Of a DNA stretch of 8,629 nucleotides, positions 1-6,844 are shown piece after piece; the first letter of the stretch is position 1; each line of letters starts with the position of its first letter. This stretch comes from DASYAN01 sp036501345. GTDB lineage: Bacteria > Chloroflexota > Ktedonobacteria > Ktedonobacterales > Ktedonobacteraceae. A model generated the notes under the pieces. That model made no database searches and had not been told where the DNA came from. It saw nothing but the letters and a program-made list of their open reading frames with translations. Location: the NCBI GenBank assembly GCA_036501345.1, contig DASYAN010000184.1:1-8629 (forward strand), written 5' to 3'. A program made the position numbers and the translations under genes.

Positions 1-7
1 TGGTATT

Positions 8-3000
8 ATGCCGAAACAAGAACAAGCAGAATGGTATCTTGAAGGTGTCATAAAAAGCGCTCTTGCACAGCTTGATAATGTCATGAAGGATCGGCACTTC
101 CGTCGTAATGAGCATGTCCTTACCTACCAGAAGGACCTTGAAGCAGCCCAATTGTACAAAGATCGAAGTGATGCAACAGCTGAAGGTCTCTTGGAAATGT
201 CTCTGGCTCTGGAGGCTCATCGAGCGCAATTAGACAACGATCTCGAGGAATGGACCCAAAGAGAAGTGGAGAAGTGGTCAATGGAAGTGGGGTATATGAG
301 ATGTATTCAATCAGAACCTTTGATGTTCCGTACCTTTCAAGTCGCAGATGTGCTCGATTTCGAACATGTAGCCAAAGACTTCGATGAGGCCTTGGAGCGA
401 GGGTCACCAGAAGCCATCTATCGCGAATTGCACGCTTTACAATGGGAGCCAGAGGCTGTTGATAAGCTTGATATGGCGTATCAGAGGAAATCTCACAAGA
501 CCTTAGAGACCGCTTTGAAGGATCATTTTGGGGAATTTCAGCAGAAAGCACAACTGGCATATGCTCTTCAACTTATCAATCAAGGGGAAATCATTGAGCC
601 ACTGCCTTCATCTTTCGAGAACCTCGCGATGTGCCTTGAGGCCGAACTCACCATGTCCACTATTGAGCCTGAGAAGATCTATGCCATGCTTACGCCCTTT
701 CGGCGCAATACAGAATGGTTATCTCTGCTAAGAGATACATGTCGAACCGCCCTTGAAGAGAAGCTGCAAGGAGAATCTTTACGGTATGCTCTGTATCTGA
801 TGGGAGATCAGGTTCTGGAAAAGCATGCCAGGAATTGGAAGGAAGCCATACGCTTACAAAAGGTGCTCTCAGAGTTGACGTTTGAGAATAATGGCGTGAG
901 GATTCCAGTCCCAAATGACACTCCTCTTGACAGTGAGCCTGGTGCCCATATGATGTGTCAGGCCCTGAAGGAGATGGGATATGCATCAAAAAAAAGTTTT
1001 GCTTATGCTTATCATATTAATAAGTCTGGAGAAAAACAGCCGAATCTGCACATACGCACTCAATTTGCTCCTGATATGTTGCCTGGTCAGGATCCAACGG
1101 TCACACTGAGGTCTCATGTAGCTCCTCTTTTACAGGTTGAGACTCCATGTGGTATCAGAGAACTGGTACTGGACCCCAGCTTATCCAATCAAGCGTTGAC
1201 GGTGAAAAACTGGATGAGCAAGATGAGTCATGAGACCTTTGAACGCATCTCCTTTGAGGAGTACCAAGCCAAATGGAATGGTGAAGCTCAGCTCAATTCG
1301 ATTTTTTCATCTTTTGCTGAAAGAACATACGTTTTTACTAGTAGCCGTAATTACTTCTTTCTGCCAATAAATAATGCTGGAACGTATTTGGGGAATTTAA
1401 ATGCGCATTCTAATAAGAAGTTACTCACCGATTTACACGCCCATGAATGTTATGATACCAAAGGAAAAGGAATGTTACGCAATAAATCTACCTTAGCGCC
1501 CTATGTTCGGGTAGCTGGATTTATACGTAAAAATATGCACACTATTCATGATGATCCATCTGCTGAACGTTTCCTCAACCGCATGACGACAGATTTTTTT
1601 AAAAATGTGAATCAATTTCATGCGATAAGCACCAGTGATTTCGGGAGCACTTTTCCCAACCTCTCTCAAGCGTTAAGAGCACAGCTAGCAGAAACGGGTG
1701 TTTCTGCTCCAATAGCGAAGCAATTTGAACGGTTCTTATTCCCGAAGCGCACGCTTTCAGGACAGAACCTGTTATATGATAGGCGTTTCTCTATGGACCG
1801 TATCACTCTTCCCACTGTTGATGAGCTCAAGGTCTTTCTTCTTGGCAATCTTCATAAAGAGCAGGAATACTATAGAGGGATCCTTCCACAGGAACAATAC
1901 AAAAGGATTCTTCCACAAGCTCCCAGCCCTCAAGCAGGACAAAAACAGGGAGAAATGCAGCAATGTCCTCAAGAAGCCAAGCGGATAAAGCTGCCCTATC
2001 TCTTTGTCTATCAAACGGATAAGGGAACAGAAATCAGAGGGGGGCATTGGACGCAAGCGCGGAGTAGAGAAGGAGCATTTTATAACGGTGCGCTCTATCT
2101 TTCATCTTCAGATGAAAAGGAATGGTTAGAGAGGTATGGGATAGAACACGATGTTGAACGACTCGAACATCCCAATCCTGACTACAATTGTTTTAGCTAC
2201 GTATTCACAAATGGTGAGGCTGGGCACCTGACGGACCAGCAGGCAGAAATTGCTCTGCGTGAAAATGGCTATTATCCCATCGCAGGGTGGAGTTATCATG
2301 GTAATCATCCTCTGGAGAGATGGAACAACAGGAAGGGCTATCATCCGATCATGAGCTCGGTTGGTGATCCCATAATCACAGAGGAACTTATTCGTGACAG
2401 CGTCTCAGAAACGCCAGCGGAAGGAGATATCATTGGCTATTGGATGCGGGACATAGAAACTGGAAAGTGGTTTCTGTCTCATCTTGGCGTTGTCTCTCTT
2501 GTTGTAGGGGAGGGAAATGCTATAAACATTTGTGTTGTCAGTAAATTTGGCTTATTGGGGCTTTACAAACATCTTGCTTGTATTCCCACAGTATCAAAAA
2601 AGCAATCTCATGAAACCGGTGCCCGCCCAGAAATTTTCTATGGAGAAGCTTGGACGATCTATCATAGCAATCGAAAAGAAGGCAGGTTTATTGAAAGGAA
2701 GAGCAAAGTAGATTCGCAGGTCGTGAGAACAATGAAGATGCTGCACGATAATAACTGTCGTGCTATTGCAACAAAGTGGGATGAGACGCTTGATCCTTCA
2801 GAACAGCCACGCGCGGGAGATATCATTATTTATTGGCTACAAAAACCTGACACCGACGATTGGTCCCCAGTTCATGCTGGATCGATCTTTGATGTTACAC
2901 CAGATGGCGATATTATTGTTAGCAGTGAGTGGGAAACAAAACAGGGACAATTAAAAGTTTACCAGCATCCAGCTTATGATCCCGGCGGATTTCCCTATAC

Positions 3001-3076
3001 AACTTGGGTGATCTATCGTCTTGATACTCCAAGTGATATGTTTCTTTCTCTTTCAAATATCCTCGTTCTCGGCTAA
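8..3076 (+). CDS. Large multidomain protein: helical N-terminus, degenerate protein-glutaminase-like domain, papain-fold-like C-terminus
   Basis: A 1022-aa protein with no signal peptide or membrane segment, so probably cytoplasmic unless exported by a specialised system. Residues 1-300 are charged and mostly helical. Residues about 298-400 match the protein-glutaminase layout (an enzyme that deamidates protein Gln): the order AH-M, GY, SHVAPLL and LDPSL is kept. His370 and Asp389 fit two members of the catalytic triad, but the nucleophile position, five residues before His314 of GAHMM, is Ser309 instead of Cys. Residues 400-700 are not recognised. Residues 720-890 carry YNCFSY (Cys728), GDIIGYW (806-812) and SHLGVV (His825), the pattern of papain-fold NlpC/P60 or CHAP hydrolases. 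Residues 935-1012 repeat the GDI..YW...H part (His956). The frame is open to the left edge (two upstream codons), so the start is unproven. The domain calls come from motif memory. The substrate is unknown; a toxin/effector role is inference. Confidence 0.8.
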   Translation: MPKQEQAEWYLEGVIKSALAQLDNVMKDRHFRRNEHVLTYQKDLEAAQLYKDRSDATAEGLLEMSLALEAHRAQLDNDLEEWTQREVEKWSMEVGYMRCIQSEPLMFRTFQVADVLDFEHVAKDFDEALERGSPEAIYRELHALQWEPEAVDKLDMAYQRKSHKTLETALKDHFGEFQQKAQLAYALQLINQGEIIEPLPSSFENLAMCLEAELTMSTIEPEKIYAMLTPFRRNTEWLSLLRDTCRTALEEKLQGESLRYALYLMGDQVLEKHARNWKEAIRLQKVLSELTFENNGVRIPVPNDTPLDSEPGAHMMCQALKEMGYASKKSFAYAYHINKSGEKQPNLHIRTQFAPDMLPGQDPTVTLRSHVAPLLQVETPCGIRELVLDPSLSNQALTVKNWMSKMSHETFERISFEEYQAKWNGEAQLNSIFSSFAERTYVFTSSRNYFFLPINNAGTYLGNLNAHSNKKLLTDLHAHECYDTKGKGMLRNKSTLAPYVRVAGFIRKNMHTIHDDPSAERFLNRMTTDFFKNVNQFHAISTSDFGSTFPNLSQALRAQLAETGVSAPIAKQFERFLFPKRTLSGQNLLYDRRFSMDRITLPTVDELKVFLLGNLHKEQEYYRGILPQEQYKRILPQAPSPQAGQKQGEMQQCPQEAKRIKLPYLFVYQTDKGTEIRGGHWTQARSREGAFYNGALYLSSSDEKEWLERYGIEHDVERLEHPNPDYNCFSYVFTNGEAGHLTDQQAEIALRENGYYPIAGWSYHGNHPLERWNNRKGYHPIMSSVGDPIITEELIRDSVSETPAEGDIIGYWMRDIETGKWFLSHLGVVSLVVGEGNAINICVVSKFGLLGLYKHLACIPTVSKKQSHETGARPEIFYGEAWTIYHSNRKEGRFIERKSKVDSQVVRTMKMLHDNNCRAIATKWDETLDPSEQPRAGDIIIYWLQKPDTDDWSPVHAGSIFDVTPDGDIIVSSEWETKQGQLKVYQHPAYDPGGFPYTTWVIYRLDTPSDMFLSLSNILVLG

Positions 3077-3508
3077 CGCTTTCACTTTCAGCAAGACTCG
3101 ATCCCAGATTTCTTCGGACATGCGGTGGTATTTCTCTGCTTGAGCCATAACGGAAAAATCACCTTGCGAGAGCCGGAGGATTGTCTTCTTGTTTTGTTCG
3201 GTCAGTTGGTAGGTTATACCATCTGCTTCTGTTACAGGTGGTTTTTCTCCACGAACGTCAAAGACGGTAAAGCGCAAGAAGGTATTGGGCTCAACCGCGG
3301 TCACATTTCCCTGAACAATCACATGGCCATCTTGGTTTTTCCAAAGGACCGGACTGCCAAGGTTCCAATCGGACTCGATGGAAAATGGCGTCCCACCTGA
3401 GAACTCAAGTGCCCACGTATCAGTATACTTCCTCAAAGTTAAGGCATCCCAGACTTTTGAAGCGAGAGTGTCTATTTCGATTGATTTTTTGACAAAAAGT
3501 TTTGGCAT
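3053..3508 (-). CDS. SRPBCC (AHSA1-like, START-fold) domain protein
   Basis: A 151-aa protein filling a single SRPBCC fold. Members form a helix-grip hydrophobic pocket that binds lipids or other small ligands; the AHSA1/CalC-like branch is named after the Hsp90 co-chaperone, but bacterial members have varied and mostly unknown roles. Typical features are the opening KKSIEIDTLASKVWDALT, the mid-protein TFLRFTVFD strand, the YQLTEQNKKTILRLSQGDF strand pair and a closing amphipathic helix (EIWDRVLLKVKALAE). I start it at the ATG at 3508 (MPKLFVKK). An in-frame ATG 24 bases further up would lie upstream of the -10 box. The gene ends inside the 3' end of the 1022-aa gene on the other strand, so the two converge and overlap by 24 bases. 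No ligand can be inferred from the sequence. Confidence 0.85.
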   Translation of the reverse strand: MPKLFVKKSIEIDTLASKVWDALTLRKYTDTWALEFSGGTPFSIESDWNLGSPVLWKNQDGHVIVQGNVTAVEPNTFLRFTVFDVRGEKPPVTEADGITYQLTEQNKKTILRLSQGDFSVMAQAEKYHRMSEEIWDRVLLKVKALAENEDI

Positions 3509-3514
3509 AGGGTA

Positions 3515-3523
3515 ATTATAGCA
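3515..3523 (-). promoter_or_regulatory. Extended -10 promoter for the SRPBCC gene, probably leaderless
   Basis: On the minus strand the sequence TGCTATAAT is a perfect extended -10 (TGnTATAAT). It ends six bases before the ATG at 3508, so transcription would begin at or next to the start codon and leave no room for a ribosome binding site; none is visible. A TTGACA at 3557-3552 is 31 bases upstream of the -10, too far to act as its -35. Confidence 0.6.
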
Positions 3524-3532
3524 AATCTGCAA

Positions 3533-3837
3533 TGCAAACCCGGTGAGAGTCTGTCAAGGCCTCCAAATGATACTATGATACTATCCAGCGATGGAGAATT
3601 GTTGGGCGCTAAGAAAAATGAGATAACCCCGGTTTGGTAGGGTCTCGGAGAAGAGAAATCTCGTAAACTCCACGAAGGCGAGTTGAACTTCAGAGAGAGA
3701 TGGTTACTCGGCTTGGGCTAGGAGACAGATATGCAATTAAACCTTAGATACTACCCATGCGTATTAATAGCAAAAATATGGATGACTTCTAAGCTGCAAA
3801 CCTGATGTCTTTGTTATTTGAAGAGGAGAAAAACCAA
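3533..3837. other. Intergenic region without a recognised gene
   Basis: No convincing coding frame is seen on either strand. It contains an 8-bp tandem repeat (ATGATACT twice, 3567-3582). A nested set of short complementary arms lies at 3644-3682: CTC/GAG outside, GGAG/CTCC in the middle, GAG/CTC around a 4-base loop. This could fold as RNA but matches no riboswitch I know. No clear -35/-10 pair for the downstream kinase was found; TATTAAT at 3762-3768 is the closest -10-like box and is weak. Confidence 0.4.
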
Positions 3838-3954
3838 ATGAGCGACAGAGATAGGTTGGATAAATTCACAGAGTGGGCTACTAGGCAGGTCTTAAGCCTT
3901 GCTAACGTTGAGCCATATGGAATGAGCACCGTTAGCGTAATCTCAGCGTTTTGA
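3838..3954 (+). CDS. Small 38-aa open reading frame upstream of the kinase (possible leader peptide)
   Basis: The ATG at 3838 is preceded by AGGAG (3824-3828) with nine bases of spacing, a good ribosome binding site. The product starts MSDRDRLDKFTEWATRQVL, is partly amphipathic, and ends in VSVISAF. I do not recognise it. Its stop codon sits one base upstream of the AGGAGG that serves the kinase gene, so ribosomes finishing here would be next to the kinase start; translational coupling is plausible. A hairpin with GCTAACG/CGTTAGC arms lies in its last third. It could instead be the remnant of a longer gene, or non-coding. The strong RBS is the main support. Confidence 0.4.
   Translation: MSDRDRLDKFTEWATRQVLSLANVEPYGMSTVSVISAF
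3901..3936 (+). promoter_or_regulatory. Inverted repeat / possible mRNA hairpin ahead of the kinase RBS
   Basis: Perfect 7-bp arms GCTAACG (3901-3907) and CGTTAGC (3930-3936) enclose a 22-base loop that itself contains the 8-bp palindrome CCATATGG (3913-3920). It lies 20 bases before the kinase ribosome binding site and inside the 38-codon frame, so ribosome passage could open it. There is no T-run, so it is not an intrinsic terminator. Confidence 0.35.
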
Positions 3955-3955
3955 G

Positions 3956-3961
3956 AGGAGG
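3956..3961 (+). promoter_or_regulatory. Ribosome binding site that sets the kinase start
   Basis: AGGAGG is nine bases from the ATG at 3971 and only three from an in-frame TTG at 3965. The spacing favours the ATG as the true start. Confidence 0.7.
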
Positions 3962-3970
3962 ACCTTGTTC

Positions 3971-5857
3971 ATGCAGCCATACTGTCTATGTGACCGCTGT
4001 GGGGCTGAGAACCGCGCGGCCGCAAAATTCTGTTCCAAATGCAGCAATCCACTACAAAATTCTTCTCTCACTCCCACTGGCAGTAGTGTGGCTCTTTCAC
4101 AGATGCTCAACCAGCGGTATCGGTTGATGTCCAAGATCGGGGAAGGTGGATTCGGTACTGTCTACCAAGCTACAGATTCTACACTCAATAATGCGTTGCG
4201 GGCAATCAAAGAAATGAGTGTACAAAGTCTTGATCCACAGGAAATACAGCAGGCAAAGATTGCATTCCAGCAAGAAGTTGGTCTCCTCGCGGCATTGCAT
4301 CACCCCCATCTTCCTCGTGTATACGATCATTTCGAGCAGGGGGGTCGCTCTTACCTTGTAATGGATTTCATTGAGGGCCAGACACTCGAAGACTATCTGG
4401 CGAAGGCTCCTGGAGAAAAGCTACCTTTGCAAGAGGTACTTGAGATTGGTATCCAGCTCTGCAAGGTCCTGGACTACCTACATACCCGTCAGCCACCTAT
4501 TATCTTCCGCGATTTAAAACCCGCCAACGTGATGCGTGCCCCCGACGGACACCTCTACTTGATCGACTTTGGGATTGCTCGCCTCTTTAAGCCAGGAAAG
4601 AAGAAAGATACGATTGCCCTGGGGTCTCCAGGGTATGCAGCGCCAGAGCAACATGGCCGGGGACAGACAACCGAACGCGCTGATATCTATAGCCTGGGGG
4701 CAACACTACACCAATTGCTCTCAGGACGAGACCCGAGCGAGAAGCCTTTTCAGTTCCCCCCCCTCGATTTGACACAATATGCTCTTGCTGGTCCAGCAGT
4801 AGCAGAACTCATTGAGCAAATGCTAGAGATAAATGAGCAGAAACGGCCGCCCAACGTGCAGGCCATTAAGCAAGACCTTCAGAAGCTGACGAATAGTGCC
4901 CTCCAGCTGAATGTCCAGGTAGTCAATCAAACAGGGAATCAATTGATGCCTTCCGAATCCCTGACGGTGAAGCTTCCTTCAATTGCAAGTAATTCGTCGC
5001 CATCGAGTCAGATGCCCCCGAACGGGGGAACTTCTACAACATACAAGTCAGAGAGCACCGCTACTCGACCTGACCGGTATGAGATCCTAGCCTATATCGA
5101 CGAAGCCCGTGCACTCATTAAGTCGGGGAAATACCAGCAAGCTCTTGATTCCTGCGAACAAGCTCTTCAGCGTGATCCTCGAAATGCCCTAGCCTATTCC
5201 AATATAAGTGTGGCCCTCATTGAGTTAGGCAAATACCAGCAAGCTCTTGATGCCTGCGAACGGTCTATCTGGCTCGATCCCTCCCATGCTCTATCCTATG
5301 TCAACCAAGCCAATATCCTCATTAAGTTGGGGAAATACCAGCAAGCTCTCAATGCCTGCGAACAAGCCATCTGGCTTGATTCCTTCTACGCCCCAGCCTA
5401 TGTTAGCAAAGCCAATGCTCTCATTGAGTTAGGGAGATACCAGCAAGCCCTTGATGCCTGCGAGTGGGGCATCCATCGCGGACCCTTCTATGCTCCAGCC
5501 TATGTCAGCCAAGCCAATATCCTCATTAAGTTGAAGAGATACCAGCAAGCTCTCAATGCCTGCGAACAGGCCATCCGGCTCGATTCCTCCGACTCTCTGG
5601 CCTATGTTAACAAAGCAAGGGCCCTTATTGAGTTGAAGAGATACCAGCAAGCTTTTGATGCCTGCGAACAAGCGCTTCAGCGAGATTCTCAAAATGTCCT
5701 AGCCCATAACACTGCAAGTGTAGCCCTCATTGAGTTGGGAAGGTATCAGCAAGCCCTCGATGCCTGTGAGCAGGCGCTGCGGCTTGATCCCCATAGCTCT
5801 GCATCACGCAGTAACAAAGAGTTCCTACTTAAAAAATCGCTAAAAAATCTCCCTTAA
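3971..5857 (+). CDS. Zinc-ribbon Ser/Thr protein kinase with C-terminal TPR repeats
   Basis: A 628-aa cytoplasmic Hanks-type kinase. It opens with a zinc ribbon (Cys7, Cys10, Cys21, Cys24). The kinase domain, about residues 50-305, has the glycine loop GEGGFG (57-62), the ATP-anchoring Lys80 in AIKE, the helix-C Glu102, a catalytic loop FRDLKPAN (179-186, Asp181; Phe replaces the usual His of HRD), DFG (199-201) and APEQ (224-227). All residues needed for phosphotransfer are present. A Ser/Pro/Thr-rich linker (about 310-370) leads to seven 34-residue TPRs (about 374-611), each with the core YQQAL/F.ACE, which should form a protein-binding superhelix. Unlike PknB-type kinases it has no membrane segment or extracellular sensor, so input probably comes through the zinc ribbon or TPR partners. 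It starts at the ATG served by AGGAGG; upstream lies a 38-codon frame that may be coupled to it. The substrate is unknown. Confidence 0.95.
   Translation: MQPYCLCDRCGAENRAAAKFCSKCSNPLQNSSLTPTGSSVALSQMLNQRYRLMSKIGEGGFGTVYQATDSTLNNALRAIKEMSVQSLDPQEIQQAKIAFQQEVGLLAALHHPHLPRVYDHFEQGGRSYLVMDFIEGQTLEDYLAKAPGEKLPLQEVLEIGIQLCKVLDYLHTRQPPIIFRDLKPANVMRAPDGHLYLIDFGIARLFKPGKKKDTIALGSPGYAAPEQHGRGQTTERADIYSLGATLHQLLSGRDPSEKPFQFPPLDLTQYALAGPAVAELIEQMLEINEQKRPPNVQAIKQDLQKLTNSALQLNVQVVNQTGNQLMPSESLTVKLPSIASNSSPSSQMPPNGGTSTTYKSESTATRPDRYEILAYIDEARALIKSGKYQQALDSCEQALQRDPRNALAYSNISVALIELGKYQQALDACERSIWLDPSHALSYVNQANILIKLGKYQQALNACEQAIWLDSFYAPAYVSKANALIELGRYQQALDACEWGIHRGPFYAPAYVSQANILIKLKRYQQALNACEQAIRLDSSDSLAYVNKARALIELKRYQQAFDACEQALQRDSQNVLAHNTASVALIELGRYQQALDACEQALRLDPHSSASRSNKEFLLKKSLKNLP
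5090..5803 (+). repeat. Seven tandem 102-bp units encoding the TPR array
   Basis: The segment TACCAGCAAGC recurs at exactly 102-bp spacing (5132, 5234, 5336 and so on, with T for C in the last copy at 5744), giving seven in-phase 34-codon units with no insertions or deletions. Conservation extends to synonymous positions: TACCAGCAAGC is exact in six units and most units continue into GATGCCTGCGA or AATGCCTGCGA. That points to recent duplication or ongoing recombination between units rather than old divergent TPRs. Unit number is therefore likely to vary between strains. Confidence 0.9.
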
Positions 5858-6158
5858 CTTATTTGCTAGTAATATACTATAATTGCTGAATTAACGCAAT
5901 ACTGCTAGTAATATGTATTATGTGATTTTATAGCAAAAATATATTATTACGTGAAAAACTTTTTATTTTACTCTATACAGTTAAGGAGAAGACCAGCGAT
6001 TTTTGAGGTGTGAAGGATGTCGCGGACGTGTTATAATGGGGTTGTACATGCTAGGGAGTTAACTACCTCTTGATTACCTGTCGTTTGGCGGATAAGTTAA
6101 AAGTGGCGAATGTATAATAACGCTGACATTAGCATTCTGCTGCTCGGAGGGAGAAAGT
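5858..6158. other. AT-rich intergenic region with direct repeats and promoter-like boxes
   Basis: The stretch is much richer in A and T than its neighbours, above all at 5858-5980. The 12-mer TGCTAGTAATAT occurs twice, at 5864-5875 and 5903-5914, in direct orientation 39 bp apart. A short inverted repeat ATTGC/GCAAT (5882-5900) lies between the copies. No GC-rich hairpin with a T-run is present after the kinase, so no intrinsic terminator is called. A 20-codon TTG frame at 6003-6062, with CEGC in its product, is too weak to call a gene. Confidence 0.5.
6029..6037 (+). promoter_or_regulatory. Extended -10 box, candidate promoter for the zinc-ribbon gene
   Basis: TGTTATAAT is a full match to the extended -10 consensus and lies about 120 bases upstream of the gene at 6159. 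No good -35 sits at 16-18 bases. A second TATAAT at 6113-6118, about 40 bases from the start codon, is an alternative also lacking a clear -35. Confidence 0.4.
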
Positions 6159-6605
6159 ATGTTTTGCGCAAGTTGTGGGAAGCACGTTCAGGACGGAGCG
6201 CATTTTTGTGAGATCTGTGGTGCGTCGCTGCAAGTTCCTGGCGGTGTGACTTACCAGCAGCCGACGTCCTCGGGGGAGAGGGCCGTTCGCCCGAGCCGTC
6301 GTAGCGGTAAGGTCCAGGATCCCTATAAAGAGCCAATTAAACAGCTCAAGCTGCAAATCAGGCAGTTAAAACTGGACCTGAAGCAGATCAATACAAAGAT
6401 GAGCAGTACGCGCTCGATATACAATGAGACCAGAGCATGGCTCCCCGGCCAGCAGCTCAGGCATGGCGAAAAAATGATCGAAGATGCGCTTTTATGGAAG
6501 CCGCAAATGAATAAGCAGCAACTGCAACAACAGATTATTCAGCTTGAGCAGCAGTTACTAGGCCTACAGCAGCAGCAGGCACAATGGCAAGTACAGAACG
6601 CTTGA
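6159..6605 (+). CDS. Zinc-ribbon protein with Gln-rich coiled coil
   Basis: A 148-aa protein. The first 25 residues form a short zinc ribbon (Cys3, Cys6, Cys17, Cys20) of the type many Chloroflexota proteins carry at the N-terminus. A Pro/Ser/Arg-rich linker follows (about 28-55). From about residue 58 the protein is helical: a basic heptad stretch (IKQLKLQIRQLKLDLKQI) and, after a break around TRAWLPGQQ, a Gln-rich coiled coil (about 122-145) with long QQQ runs. It has no catalytic motif, signal peptide or membrane segment, so a scaffold or oligomerising adaptor is the most likely role (inference). The start is well supported by GGAGG (6146-6150) eight bases before the ATG. It follows the kinase gene after 300 bases and probably has its own promoter. 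The zinc ribbon is of the same broad class as the kinase's, but the two are not close copies. Confidence 0.85.
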   Translation: MFCASCGKHVQDGAHFCEICGASLQVPGGVTYQQPTSSGERAVRPSRRSGKVQDPYKEPIKQLKLQIRQLKLDLKQINTKMSSTRSIYNETRAWLPGQQLRHGEKMIEDALLWKPQMNKQQLQQQIIQLEQQLLGLQQQQAQWQVQNA

Positions 6606-6844
6606 AATGCTTTTTGCCCCTGCTAGCTCTGTGGCGCATCATTTGCGGACCAGATGTCTTGCATGTATGCGGTAATAGAGAGAGAAAACGCCAGGGGTAT
6701 AGGGGTCATGTATCATAACATGAAAAATTGATGCAAGTTTCGATGAAGAGTGTCAAACGTATTATCGTACTAAACATTATGAATTGATCAGCCCTATCAA
6801 ATGGGAACGTATGCTTTTGTTAGATAAAGGGAAGGAAAAGTTTG
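6606..6844. other. Intergenic region between zinc-ribbon and UBP-finger genes
   Basis: No recognised gene. A frame open from 6724 into the next gene would give a protein-like stretch (FDEECQTYYRTKHYELIS and onward) but has no start with a ribosome binding site; it may be a gene remnant. An 18-bp dyad at 6706-6723 is listed separately. Confidence 0.4.
6706..6723. promoter_or_regulatory. Perfect dyad, candidate operator
   Basis: TCATGT and ACATGA are perfect 6-bp inverted arms around a 6-base AT spacer. The size and symmetry suit a dimeric repressor site upstream of the UBP-finger gene. No promoter could be placed next to it, so this is only suggestive. Confidence 0.25.

Noticed and set aside
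1772..2056. 94-codon minus-strand frame inside the 1022-aa gene
   Set aside because: The plus-strand protein is continuous and domain-bearing here; the minus frame has no family features.
3601..3760. Riboswitch or group II intron fragment upstream of the kinase
   Set aside because: Some short complementary arms exist, but none of the conserved cores of these RNAs could be found.
5090..5803. CRISPR-like tandem repeat
   Set aside because: The 102-bp periodicity is in-frame protein repeat (TPR) with no spacers.
6003..6062. 20-codon TTG frame with a CxxC-containing product upstream of the zinc-ribbon gene
   Set aside because: The AAGGAG at 5983-5988 is 14 bases away and the frame overlaps the extended -10 box; too short and weak to call.
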